Positions 29,996-38,785 of a stretch of DNA of 63,565 nt are shown one piece after another. Both the position numbers and the translations under genes were made by a program. Origin of the DNA: Chloroflexota bacterium (GTDB taxonomy: Bacteria; Chloroflexota; Anaerolineae; Anaerolineales; UBA11579); the NCBI GenBank assembly GCA_018662365.1, contig JABJGH010000036.1, positions 1 through 63,565 of the forward strand, in the 5' to 3' direction. Under the pieces are notes generated by a model, which saw only the letters and a program-made list of their open reading frames with translations, had not been told where the DNA came from and did not search any database. How positions within the stretch are numbered: position 1 is the stretch's first letter; every line of letters begins with the position of its first letter.

Positions 29996-30017
29996 TTTCT
30001 AATCTCCTCGGTTAAAC

Positions 30018-30047
30018 AAAAAATGCGAGACCGTTGGCCTCGCATTT
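30018..30047 (-). terminator. Attenuator terminator of the Phe/Tyr operon
   Basis: On the minus strand AAATGCGAG, a 9-nt loop and CTCGCATTT are followed by a U-run. It ends 23 nt before the aroH start. On the same strand GAAACCGTTGG (30094-30084, in the leader ORF) can pair with CCAACGGTCTC (30037-30027, loop and 3' arm) over 10 of 11 positions, which would disrupt the terminator. Confidence 0.85.
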
Positions 30048-30073
30048 GGGTAATCAGTAAAAATCTAAATCCC

Positions 30074-30154
30074 TTAAGCACCACCAACGGTTTCCGTATT
30101 TTGGAATCCGTAATAAAAATAAAAAGAAAAGGCACTAAAGGTTTTATTATTCAT
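30074..30154 (-). CDS. Phe/Tyr-rich leader peptide of the aromatic operon
   Basis: A 26-codon ORF begins at ATG 30154. Residues 6-17 read FSAFSFYFYYGF: five Phe and three Tyr among 12. The ORF ends in GGA then TAA, 26 nt before the terminator stem. Its codons for Glu-Thr-Val-Gly form the antiterminator strand. The match between the codons (Phe, Tyr) and the operon products (Phe, Tyr) is strong support for attenuation. The ribosome site is weak. A consensus promoter lies about 26 nt upstream. Confidence 0.82.
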   Translation of the reverse strand: MNNKTFSAFSFYFYYGFQNTETVGGA

Positions 30155-30179
30155 GGTTTTTGCTTTTGAAACTTGGTGG

Positions 30180-30208
30180 AGTATACATATAAATAGGTTT
30201 TCTGTCAA
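30180..30208 (-). promoter_or_regulatory. Consensus sigma70-type promoter of the Phe/Tyr operon
   Basis: On the minus strand TTGACA (30208-30203) and TATACT (30185-30180) are separated by exactly 17 nt. Transcription would start near 30173, giving a short 5' leader before the leader peptide. Confidence 0.85.
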
Positions 30209-30244
30209 TAAAATGTACAGATAAAAACTAATGAGTTTTACTAG

Positions 30245-30943
30245 TCAGGAAACCTTTTCAGAATAATGTTCTTTATATTGACAATTCTTATTCATTGCGC
30301 AATAGCTGCACATATCCCCATGGTTTTCCAGGTCTTTCCCAACCCCAATCACTAGGGAAAGAGTTTTGCGGGGAAACATTAAGGAAGAAGTAGTTAATTC
30401 AACGCCTATTTCTGAAGCATCAAGAAGGTCAAATATTTCTGCTTGCCCATTTTCCAAAGACCATCCCACCATGCCTGGGCTTAAAGGAATGGTTGTCTCA
30501 AGGTTGTTATTTAGCGCTTCTTTATCAAAATAGTTACAAGTTTCATTTGCTAATGCTTCGGTGGAGGCAGAGCCAACTGCCTCGAGGGCCATACCCAAAA
30601 CTGGGTCTGAAAAGATAATTTCATTAATCTTGTTTTCGATTTTATCTCCAACGGTTAAAAGTATGACCAAGACCTTTTCTGCACCAGATAAATGTTGAGA
30701 TATCAATTGTCCCTTCAAATATTTTCCATTCGAAAGGGTTATCCTCTCATGGCCAACCTTTTCTATTGCAAACTCTTGAAATAGTATTTTTGGTTCTAGT
30801 AAAGGTTGCCCGATCTCTTTTGCATTTTTTGCATAATCCAAAAGTATTGGTTTTCGTTCTCTAATAATTTTTGGATCCGCGCCTTGAGACCGCAAAACGG
30901 AATTCATGCTTATTGAAAAATTAATATTTTCTAAAATTGGCAT
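30245..30943 (-). CDS. Stand-alone MetH activation-domain-like protein (corrinoid methyltransferase partner)
   Basis: The 232-aa product resembles the activation (reactivation) domain of vitamin B12-dependent methionine synthase found as a separate protein. Signs are LGMALEAVGSASTEALAN, PLSPGMVGWSLENGQ, GVELTTSSLMFPRKTLSLVI and a C-terminal cysteine cluster CSYCAMNKNCQYKEH. The last is typical of the stand-alone family. It probably helps keep a corrinoid protein in its methyl-accepting state. No metH is in this window, but a URO-D-type methyltransferase gene is at 45736-46886. It follows tex by 42 nt. Confidence 0.7.
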   Translation of the reverse strand: MPILENINFSISMNSVLRSQGADPKIIRERKPILLDYAKNAKEIGQPLLEPKILFQEFAIEKVGHERITLSNGKYLKGQLISQHLSGAEKVLVILLTVGDKIENKINEIIFSDPVLGMALEAVGSASTEALANETCNYFDKEALNNNLETTIPLSPGMVGWSLENGQAEIFDLLDASEIGVELTTSSLMFPRKTLSLVIGVGKDLENHGDMCSYCAMNKNCQYKEHYSEKVS

Positions 30944-30985
30944 TAAACTCTCTTTCTTAAATGTTCAATTAATCTAATGATAATG

Positions 30986-33136
30986 TCAAGATTTTACCCA
31001 ATGAAGGGAAATCCTACCGCGATCAATATCTACTTGACCAACCTCTAACTGGAGAACCTGTCCCAAGTGCAATACAGTATTCTGAGGAATCTGACTCCGA
31101 TGAAGCAAGCCATCTTGTTTCACTCCAATATCAACAAAAGCACCAAAGTCTACAACATTGCGAACAGTCCCATTTAATATCAGCCCCGACGTAAGATCTT
31201 CCATCGATAATAATTCACTTTTCAAAATTGGTGTTGTTCCTTCGTCCCTCGGATCCCTGCCCGGGCGGATTAGTTGTTCAAGAATATCCTCAAGGCTTGA
31301 CTTTGCAACACCTAATTCAGAGACTAACCTCTCTGAAGTTTGCTTTTGAAAATATATTTCAATTGCTTGCTTCCTTTTTTCAAATGGTGAAACAATACTT
31401 GTCCCAGCGTTTTTCATTATTTTCTCTGAAATTTGATAACTTTCGGGATGAATTGCTGATGCATCCAAGGGATTGATGCCATCATTGATTCGGATGAACC
31501 CAGCGCATTGTTCAAATGCTTTTTCCCCAAGTCCTGGCACATTTTTCAATGAATTTCGATCGGGAAATAATCCATTCTTATTTCGAAAATCTACAATTCG
31601 TTCAGCTAATTTTTCACCAATACCCGACACAAATGAGAGCAAGGCCGAAGAAGCTGTTGATAAGTCTACCCCAACTTGGTTTACAACGCTTTCAACAACA
31701 AATGTTAAGCTTTCCGACAACCTTTTTTGGTCAACATCATGTTGATATAAGCCTACTCCAATGGACTTCGGGTCTATTTTAACCAATTCTGCAAGGGGGT
31801 CTTGAACTCTCCGTGCAATAGAAACCGCTCCGCGAATTGAAACGTCCATATCTGGAAATTCTTTTCGGGCTATTTTGCTTGCACTATACACGCTGGCTCC
31901 TGCTTCGCTTACCACCAAATATTTTAGATTCTTATGCTTTTCTTTAATTAGCTCCGTAATCAATTCGACAGATTCTCTGGATGCGGTTCCATTTCCTATG
32001 CAAATCAGAGATACGTTATGATCCAGAATCAATTTTGAAAGTGCATTTTTCGATTGGCTGATTTCCGTTTGGGGCTTATGCGGATATATGGTGCCGGTAT
32101 TAAGAACTTGCCCGGTTTTATCAATTACCGCAATTTTGCAACCTGTCCTATATCCAGGATCCAACCCTAAAATGACATGTCCACTTAGGGGGGCTTGCGA
32201 AAGTAGACCTCTAAGGTTTTTGGCAAATATGTCAATTGCATGATTCTCCGCTTTTACTCTTATGGATCGTCGAATTTCCCTTTCAATAAAGGGCAGTAAT
32301 AGACGATTTGCAGAATCTTCAATTGCAATTTCAAGATGTTGGGAGAGGGGAGATAAGGGGTTCACCTTAATATGTGATCGAATTGAATCCAGTGAATCTC
32401 TTTCATTGAATTCAATTTTTACTCGTAAAATCTTTTCTTTTTCTCCCCGATTAATTGCTAAGGTTTGATGAGGTCTAATATTTTTTACCTTTATTTGGAA
32501 ATCATAATAGCTACTATAGACTTCTCTCTCGTCGGTAGCCTTCTTGATTTTGGTTGATCTGAGAATTGACAAAATTTCTGCTTTTAAACGAAGGGATTGC
32601 CTGACTCCAGCATGGTCATTGATCATTTCAGCCACGATATGTCTGGCTCCCTCCCATGCTTGATTTGGTGTTTCGACTTTACCGCCAACAAATGGGGCAA
32701 CATATTGGTTGGATTTAATATTCGATTCCGGTTGTTCCAAGATCAAATCAGCTAATCCCTGTAACCCTTTTTCCCTAGCTAAACTTGCTTTGGTATTTCG
32801 CTTTGGTTTATAAGGTTGATAGATATCTTCTAGAACAGTGAGATTATCGGCGAGGAGAATTTGTTTTTCTAATTCCCCATCCAGCTTTCCAATTTCTTTA
32901 ACTGTTTTTAATACTACAGTTCGTCGATCTTCGAGTTTACGGAATTTATTTAGGTTTTCGGTTATGAGACGAATTTGTTCTTCATCCAATTCCCCCGTTT
33001 TCTCCTTTCTGTAACGCGCAATAAAAGCTAGCGTGTTTCCATCGTCCAAGAGAGTGATTGTTGCTTTAACTTTATCTAATGAGATAGAAAGTTGTTGGGA
33101 TATGGTCTTTGCTGGATCGAGTTGGGAAGTAGCCAT
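30986..33136 (-). CDS. tex: RNA-binding transcriptional accessory protein Tex
   Basis: A full-length Tex (716 aa). The N-terminal helical region has TLAFIARYRKEKTGELDEEQ. The YqgF/RNase-H-like domain has HVILGLDPGYRTGCKIAVID. Helix-hairpin-helix elements follow (VSGIGEKLAERIV, LKNVPGLGEKAFEQCAGF). The C-terminal S1 domain (about 645-716) has GTVRNVVDFGAFVDIGVKQD and ends RGRISLHWVKS. Tex associates with transcription and translation machinery and RNA. It starts at ATG 33136 and probably shares a transcript with the MetH-activation-like gene. Confidence 0.95.
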   Translation of the reverse strand: MATSQLDPAKTISQQLSISLDKVKATITLLDDGNTLAFIARYRKEKTGELDEEQIRLITENLNKFRKLEDRRTVVLKTVKEIGKLDGELEKQILLADNLTVLEDIYQPYKPKRNTKASLAREKGLQGLADLILEQPESNIKSNQYVAPFVGGKVETPNQAWEGARHIVAEMINDHAGVRQSLRLKAEILSILRSTKIKKATDEREVYSSYYDFQIKVKNIRPHQTLAINRGEKEKILRVKIEFNERDSLDSIRSHIKVNPLSPLSQHLEIAIEDSANRLLLPFIEREIRRSIRVKAENHAIDIFAKNLRGLLSQAPLSGHVILGLDPGYRTGCKIAVIDKTGQVLNTGTIYPHKPQTEISQSKNALSKLILDHNVSLICIGNGTASRESVELITELIKEKHKNLKYLVVSEAGASVYSASKIARKEFPDMDVSIRGAVSIARRVQDPLAELVKIDPKSIGVGLYQHDVDQKRLSESLTFVVESVVNQVGVDLSTASSALLSFVSGIGEKLAERIVDFRNKNGLFPDRNSLKNVPGLGEKAFEQCAGFIRINDGINPLDASAIHPESYQISEKIMKNAGTSIVSPFEKRKQAIEIYFQKQTSERLVSELGVAKSSLEDILEQLIRPGRDPRDEGTTPILKSELLSMEDLTSGLILNGTVRNVVDFGAFVDIGVKQDGLLHRSQIPQNTVLHLGQVLQLEVGQVDIDRGRISLHWVKS

Positions 33137-33314
33137 TCTATAAATTTATCCTCAAAAATTATATTTGTTGCATTTTTATGCGGCCTATAATAATTTGTAA
33201 ATAAACAATTGGTAAAGAAATTTAAAATATCATAGTCCAATATTCTTGAATTTGACAAAATCAGCAGTCATTATACAATAGGCTGATAATCATCAGGTTC
33301 AAATAGGAAATATC

Positions 33315-34460
33315 ATGAAAATTCTAGCTGTAGATGTTGGCACAGGTACCCAAGATATCTTATTATTCGATACAAGATTAAATGTCGAGAATAGTTTTAA
33401 ACTAGTGGTGCCGTCCCCAACAATGATTATTCACCGAAAAATAAAAAATGCGACGAAGAATGGATCAGGAATTTGTTTAACCGGGGTAACAATGGGTGGG
33501 GGGCCCAGTCATTGGGCAGCAATGGACCATTTAAAAGCGGGGTATTCCGTGTTTGCTACACCACTAGCAGCCCGATCGTTTGACGATGACCTATCTGAAG
33601 TCAAAAAAATGGGCATCCAAATTATTGGAGAGGAAGAAGTTTCGAGCCTAGCCTCCTCCATCATGAGAATTAAATTAATCGACTTTGATTTCTCAGCAAT
33701 TGCCAACTCATTCAAAGAATTTGGCGTATCTTTGAATGATCTTGCTGCGGTAGCAGTTGCGGTTTTTGATCATGGCAATGCCCCGCCAAAATACTCAGAT
33801 CGGCAATTTCGCTTTGATTATATATCCGATCAATTATCGAAAAACCCCCAATTGGAGACATTTGCCTTTTTTTCAGATGATATTCCAGAAAGTATGACCA
33901 GGATGCAATCGGTATTGGCATCCTCAAAAAATGTAGATGTGCCTTTAATTCTCATGGATACTGCTCCAGCTGCAATATTAGGTGCAAGTTTTGACCCCAA
34001 GGTTAAAGAAAAAGAGCATTCCGTCATTGTAAATATTGGGAATTTTCATACCTTGGCATTTAGAATGAATAGAGAAAAGGTGGAAGGGGTTTTTGAGCAC
34101 CATACTGGCCTAATAGATGTGGGAAAAATGGATATATTGCTCGCAAATTTGGCAGACGGCACAATTCAACATGAAGATGTATTTATGGAGCATGGTCATG
34201 GGGCAATTGTCAATAAAGGTGCTGGGGTTGATTTATCTACTGGTCCTTATGGGGTAGCCGTCACTGGTCCGCGGCAATCAATGATGAGAACTTCAAAATT
34301 ACGTCCATATTTTTCTGCCCCTTTTGGAGATATGATGTTAGCTGGATGTTTTGGATTATTGCATGCTACGGGAAAGATTCTCCCCATGGTAGAAAATCAA
34401 GTATTCGAGGCAATTTACCCCAAAGGAAATCAGGTCACAACGCCATGGGAGATTAGTTGA
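33315..34460 (+). CDS. DUF1786 family protein (unknown function, ASKHA-like)
   Basis: The N-terminus MKILAVDVGTGTQDILLFDT is an actin/hexokinase-like phosphate-1 loop and opens a 381-aa protein that matches the DUF1786 family. These proteins are sometimes labelled pyruvate-formate-lyase-activating-like, without evidence. Other segments are GVTMGGGPSHWAAMDHL, VAVFDHGNAPPKYSDRQFRF and VNIGNFHTLAFRM. An ATP- or metal-binding role is only a guess. Its stop overlaps the start of the next gene by TTGA. Confidence 0.75.
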   Translation: MKILAVDVGTGTQDILLFDTRLNVENSFKLVVPSPTMIIHRKIKNATKNGSGICLTGVTMGGGPSHWAAMDHLKAGYSVFATPLAARSFDDDLSEVKKMGIQIIGEEEVSSLASSIMRIKLIDFDFSAIANSFKEFGVSLNDLAAVAVAVFDHGNAPPKYSDRQFRFDYISDQLSKNPQLETFAFFSDDIPESMTRMQSVLASSKNVDVPLILMDTAPAAILGASFDPKVKEKEHSVIVNIGNFHTLAFRMNREKVEGVFEHHTGLIDVGKMDILLANLADGTIQHEDVFMEHGHGAIVNKGAGVDLSTGPYGVAVTGPRQSMMRTSKLRPYFSAPFGDMMLAGCFGLLHATGKILPMVENQVFEAIYPKGNQVTTPWEIS

Positions 34461-34738
34461 AACCGGTTTCGGATAAGAATTATAAAGTCGCAATGATATT
34501 GATATCCCGACTTGAAAGGCTTTCCGCAGATTCGCTTTGGGCAAAGCGGGCAAGTGGTTTAAGGGGTTCACTTATGAAAGGAATCGATTCGTACTCAAAC
34601 AATCCCACAATCGAAAATGACGGAAATTTGGGCTTTTTAGTAACCGAAGGGTTTGCAATGCTAGAAAAAGCGGCTCGCGAAATTCCTGATATTGAGTCCA
34701 TACTCAATGAGCTAAACAGTGCAGATAAAAAACTTTAG
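34457..34738 (+). CDS. Small helical protein of unknown function coupled to the DUF1786 gene
   Basis: A 93-aa ORF starts with TTG at 34457, overlapping the upstream TGA stop (TTGA), so translational coupling is likely. The product is predicted helical and soluble: VAMILISRLERLSADSLWAK near the start, then FLVTEGFAMLEKAAREIPDI. No family is recognised. Its stop codon overlaps the stop of the convergent aroQ in the tetramer TTAG, so the two genes meet with no spacer. Confidence 0.6.
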   Translation: MKPVSDKNYKVAMILISRLERLSADSLWAKRASGLRGSLMKGIDSYSNNPTIENDGNLGFLVTEGFAMLEKAAREIPDIESILNELNSADKKL

Positions 34739-35175
34739 GGCTGTTTAGTTCTTAGCTCAATGATTTCCATTAATCCATAAAGGTACGACCGCCAACCGAA
34801 TCCAGTTATTTTCCCTGCACATTGACCAGACAATAACGATTTTTGTCTAAATTCTTCGCGACCATAAACATTAGACAAATGGACTTCGATCACAGGAATT
34901 TCAATTGCCGTGATCGCATCTCTAAGGGCAACCGAAGTATGCGTATAGCCAGCAGGGTTGAATACTACCCCGGTCGCCCAACTTTGGGCTTCCTGTAATG
35001 CATTGACTAATTCCCCTTCAATATTTGATTGTATAAATTTGATTTCAAAATTATTATTTTTTGCGTATTCTTCCAAATTTAAATTAATATCTACGAGGGA
35101 TAATTTACCGTAAATATCTGTCTCTCTTGTTCCGAGTAAATTTAGATTAGGCCCGTGAAGGATAAGAATTTTCAT
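34735..35175 (-). CDS. aroQ: 3-dehydroquinate dehydratase, type II
   Basis: AroQ dehydrates 3-dehydroquinate to 3-dehydroshikimate. It is the small type II enzyme: ILHGPNLNLLGTRETDIYG at the N-terminus, with the catalytic Tyr region, FNPAGYTHTSVALRDAI and IEVHLSNVYGREEFRQ. Length 146 is typical. It overlaps aroKB by four nt (ATGA) and ends the shikimate operon. Confidence 0.95.
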   Translation of the reverse strand: MKILILHGPNLNLLGTRETDIYGKLSLVDINLNLEEYAKNNNFEIKFIQSNIEGELVNALQEAQSWATGVVFNPAGYTHTSVALRDAITAIEIPVIEVHLSNVYGREEFRQKSLLSGQCAGKITGFGWRSYLYGLMEIIELRTKQP

Positions 35176-36746
35176 TTGCCCTCCTTTAATTCTGCTAATT
35201 GACGTTCTAGATTAGGAATTTCCACACTAGCCTTTACTTCGCCAATTTTCACTGGTAAGGCAAAGAAAAGTTTGCCATCCTTCTTTTTTTTATCATATCT
35301 CATGGAATGAAATAATTGATCCGAATTAATAAACTCTGGGAGTTCAGTAGGGAGGTCAACAGTTGAAAAACAATTTTTAATGATTTCTGAAAGACCCATA
35401 TCTGCGAGACCAAGTTTTTCACTTAGCCGAGCCTCTTGATATGTACCGATTGAAATCGCTTCGCCATGTCGAATCGAGAACTCTGATAAGGATTCGACAG
35501 CATGACCAATTGTATGCCCTAAATTAAGCGTAGCCCGAATCCCTTGTTCGTATGGATCTTTTTTGATGATCTTAACCTTTACAGCCATTGCTTGTCGAAT
35601 AAGTTTTCCCCAATTTTTTTCGATATGATGGAGGCCATTATTACAATATTCAAATAGATTGCTATCACTAATAATTCCGTGTTTGATAACCTCGGCTAAA
35701 CCATTCTTAATTTCCACAATTGGTAGTGTGTCTATCACAGCTGGATCGACTAAAACCATTTTTGGAGGATAAAAGGTTCCCGCTAAATTTTTCCCCTCCG
35801 GAAGGTCAATTCCTGTTTTTCCACCCAAACTCGAATCAACCATAGCCAATATGGAGGTTGGCATTCCGATCCAATCAATTCCTCGCATAAATGTCGATGC
35901 GGCAAATCCGGCCAGATCACCAATGACACCTCCGCCAAGTGCGATGATTGTGCTTTTTCTATCTATTCCATTATTTAATAATTCCCCCCAAATATGCATC
36001 ATCGATTGAATGTTTTTACTGCCCTCACCAGGAGACAATATTATAAATTTAGCGTGATACCCAGATTTTTTTAAGGAGGCCATCACCGGCTTTTGATAGA
36101 AATTTGCGACATTTTGGTCGGTAATTACCGCAATATTTTTTCCTATTGCCTGACTTTCTAGAATATGCCCAATATCCTTCACACTATTTTCTTGAATATA
36201 AACAGGATAGGGATTCCCCATTCCAGTGATTTGAAACTGACCGATTGTTTTTTGAATTTCCCATGCAGCCATTTCGGGGGAAAGTGGTGTGGAATCGATC
36301 TTCAACTCAAAAGAATCGTAATGCTTTTTTCTTTCATCCATTAAAGTTTTTAGCATTTCCTCATCAATAGACAAAGGTCTTTTAGTTAAATCATTGGCAA
36401 TTCGATCGCGAATCGTTTGAAATTCTGCCGATAATAGGATGATCGAACCTAATGAGGAGGCATAATTCATATTTTCGTCGTTTATTAAGGTGCCGCCACC
36501 TAACGCAACAACGCTAGGTTTCCCATTGAGTAGTTTAGTCAATTCCACGGATTCAATTTTTCGAAATTCCATTTCCCCATCTTCACTGAAAATGTCTGGA
36601 ATATTTCTTTTAGTATTTTTTTCAATTTCATAGTCTAGATCGAAAAAAGGAATCTCTAAAGATTCCGCTAAAACTTTCCCTGTACTGCTTTTCCCCACGC
36701 CAGGGGGGCCATATATGAATATAAATTGATTTAATCCGGCCACCAA
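35172..36746 (-). CDS. aroKB: Fused shikimate kinase / 3-dehydroquinate synthase
   Basis: One 524-aa protein carries two shikimate enzymes. Residues about 1-165 are shikimate kinase: Walker A GPPGVGKSSTGK, FDLDYEIEKNTK, FRKIESVEL and VALGGGTLI. From about 180 to the end is 3-dehydroquinate synthase: ITDQNVANFY, LSPGEGSKN, IALGGGVIGDLAGFAAS, MVDSSLGGKTGIDLPEGKN and the metal ligands in LNLGHTIGHAVES and IRHGEAISIG. Its start overlaps the aroC end by 16 nt. The fusion may ease coordination of steps 2 and 5 of the pathway. Confidence 0.94.
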   Translation of the reverse strand: MVAGLNQFIFIYGPPGVGKSSTGKVLAESLEIPFFDLDYEIEKNTKRNIPDIFSEDGEMEFRKIESVELTKLLNGKPSVVALGGGTLINDENMNYASSLGSIILLSAEFQTIRDRIANDLTKRPLSIDEEMLKTLMDERKKHYDSFELKIDSTPLSPEMAAWEIQKTIGQFQITGMGNPYPVYIQENSVKDIGHILESQAIGKNIAVITDQNVANFYQKPVMASLKKSGYHAKFIILSPGEGSKNIQSMMHIWGELLNNGIDRKSTIIALGGGVIGDLAGFAASTFMRGIDWIGMPTSILAMVDSSLGGKTGIDLPEGKNLAGTFYPPKMVLVDPAVIDTLPIVEIKNGLAEVIKHGIISDSNLFEYCNNGLHHIEKNWGKLIRQAMAVKVKIIKKDPYEQGIRATLNLGHTIGHAVESLSEFSIRHGEAISIGTYQEARLSEKLGLADMGLSEIIKNCFSTVDLPTELPEFINSDQLFHSMRYDKKKKDGKLFFALPVKIGEVKASVEIPNLERQLAELKEGK

Positions 36747-37903
36747 AGATGCTCCTCACCATCGATCTCTAGATCAGAGAGTTTTGTTGTTTTTAATTTC
36801 TCAAACCGAGGGATTTGTTCAGAAAGAGAATCCCCTCCAATTTTTTCGATCAATGCATTTGCCATCACGATCGACACTGCGGCTTCCAAAACGGGTACGG
36901 CTCGAGGAACTGGGCAAAAATCAGAGCGTTCGTACTGGGTATCCTCTTCATTTCCAGTTGCAACATCAACTGTCTTTTGTGGGTTGAGGGTTGTGGCGAT
37001 GGGTTTCATTGCTGCTCGGATAATAATCGGTTCCCCATTGCTGATGCCACCCTCCAACCCTCCAGCACGATTGGTTTTGCGGGTTAATCTGTCGTTTTCT
37101 AAGAATATCCCATCATGGACCTTTGTGCCAGGGTTTCTCGTATTTTCAAAAGCATTTCCAAATTCAACCCCTTTCATCGCTTGGATGCCCAAAATTGTAG
37201 CCCCCAACTTTGCAGTCAGCTTTTTATCTCCAAGCGTATGCGATCCCAAACCAGCGGGATGCCCCATCACGACTACTTCTATGACCCCTCCGATGGTGTC
37301 CTTTGCTTTAATGGTCTCTTTTATGGTTTCTTCCATTTGTTTTGCTGCATCAACATCAGGGCAGCGGACAGAATTTTTTTCAGCAATCTCATATCTTTGG
37401 TCTATCTGGAGTTTATTAATATTGGCTTTAATTTCACCGATCGAGGAAACGTATCCCTGCACCAAAATGCCAAACTGGGCTAAATAGTGCTTACAAATAG
37501 CACCAACTGCCACCTTTGCCGCTGTTTCTCGAGCAGATGCTCTTTCTAAAGATTGTCGAAAATCCTTATAGTTATATTTAATCGCCGCAGTTAGATCCGC
37601 ATGGCCAGGTCTGGGTTTGGTCATTGATTCAATATTTTTTCCAACCCAATTTTTGTGATCCTTATTCTTGATCATCAGAGAAATCGGTGAACCAAGAGTT
37701 TCACCAGCCATCACACCGCCAATTATTTCTGCGTGGTCGCTTTCCATTTTCATTCTTGGTCCAGCCCCATATCCTTTTTGGCGTCTTTTTAGATCCTCAT
37801 CAATGATTGTTGAATCAATATTTAAGCCTGCTGGAATGCCATCAATAATGGCAACCAAAGCAGGGCCGTGTGATTCTCCAGAAGTAAGGTATCTAATTGA
37901 CAT
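36731..37903 (-). CDS. aroC: Chorismate synthase
   Basis: AroC makes chorismate from EPSP with reduced flavin. Signature segments are LTSGESHGPALVAIIDGIPA near the N-terminus, RRQKGYGAGPRMKMESD, TKPRPGHADLTAAIKY, ARETAAKVAVGAI and AGGLEGGISNGEPIIIR. Length 390 is normal. It starts at ATG 37903, 21 nt after the aroE stop, and overlaps aroKB. Confidence 0.96.
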   Translation of the reverse strand: MSIRYLTSGESHGPALVAIIDGIPAGLNIDSTIIDEDLKRRQKGYGAGPRMKMESDHAEIIGGVMAGETLGSPISLMIKNKDHKNWVGKNIESMTKPRPGHADLTAAIKYNYKDFRQSLERASARETAAKVAVGAICKHYLAQFGILVQGYVSSIGEIKANINKLQIDQRYEIAEKNSVRCPDVDAAKQMEETIKETIKAKDTIGGVIEVVVMGHPAGLGSHTLGDKKLTAKLGATILGIQAMKGVEFGNAFENTRNPGTKVHDGIFLENDRLTRKTNRAGGLEGGISNGEPIIIRAAMKPIATTLNPQKTVDVATGNEEDTQYERSDFCPVPRAVPVLEAAVSIVMANALIEKIGGDSLSEQIPRFEKLKTTKLSDLEIDGEEHLWWPD

Positions 37904-37924
37904 AAATGTATTATAGCCGTGGTT

Positions 37925-38785
37925 TTAAAGATTTGTTTGTACTGCCTGGGTCAATATTTTCCTGTCGGGAATTTTTCCAGTCCAAAGTTCAAAGGATAAA
38001 GCAGCCTGTTCGATCAACATGCCTAATCCATTGATGGTTTGAGCACCAGCGGTTTCTGCTAGTTTTGAGAGTGTGGTTTTCCCAGGATTGTATATCAGGT
38101 CAATCAAATTTAAATGCGAGGGATAATCTATATGAGGGGGCCAGGGATTATCGGCAATATTAGGATGCATCCCAACTGGCGTTGTATTGACCAGGATTTG
38201 GCTTTCTTCCAAGAAACCCTCGATATCTAATATATTTGTCGAAGTAACCAACGCGTCTTTTGACAAATGGGGGGGCATGGAAGTGATTATCCCTTGAGTT
38301 TGTGCAATCCGTCTTGCGGCAATAATAATTTTCCATCCATCCTTGGCAAGAGCGTGTACAACTGCCCTGGCCGATCCCCCAGCACCCAAAATCAAAGCAA
38401 CTTTTGGTTTTGTAGAATCTATTAGGCTTGAAGATAATAATGAAGTTGAGAATCCTTTTCCATCTGTGTTATCTCCAATAAGTGTATTGTCCCGGAGATA
38501 TACAGTATTCACTGCTCTAATTGCTCTCGCTGTGGGGCTTAGCTCGTCAACCAGGTTTAATATGTTTTGCTTATGCGGAACAGTTACATTTAAACCACTA
38601 ATTTTCTGTTTTTTTACATCCAATAAAAGATTAATTAAATCTGGTTTCCCCTCAGGAAATGGCTTGATTGGAAATAGATCATAGCTACCCATTAACCCGA
38701 AAGATTCCAATGCGGCCTTGTGAATGATAGGGGAGAGGCTATGGGAAACCGGATAACCAACGAGGCCTAATCGGAAATTATTCAT
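37925..38785 (-). CDS. aroE: Shikimate dehydrogenase
   Basis: AroE reduces 3-dehydroshikimate with NADPH. Motifs are LVGYPVSHSLSPIIH for substrate binding, GLNVTVPHKQNI with the catalytic Lys, NTDGKGF, the Rossmann ALILGAGGSARAVVHAL and LVNTTPVGMHP. The C-terminus has NGLGMLIEQAALSFELWTG. It overlaps the end of aroA by eight nt. Confidence 0.95.
   Translation of the reverse strand: MNNFRLGLVGYPVSHSLSPIIHKAALESFGLMGSYDLFPIKPFPEGKPDLINLLLDVKKQKISGLNVTVPHKQNILNLVDELSPTARAIRAVNTVYLRDNTLIGDNTDGKGFSTSLLSSSLIDSTKPKVALILGAGGSARAVVHALAKDGWKIIIAARRIAQTQGIITSMPPHLSKDALVTSTNILDIEGFLEESQILVNTTPVGMHPNIADNPWPPHIDYPSHLNLIDLIYNPGKTTLSKLAETAGAQTINGLGMLIEQAALSFELWTGKIPDRKILTQAVQTNL

Noticed and set aside
36984..37487. 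Plus-strand ORF of 167 aa inside aroC
   Set aside because: Lies entirely opposite conserved aroC sequence and has no family resemblance or ribosome site.
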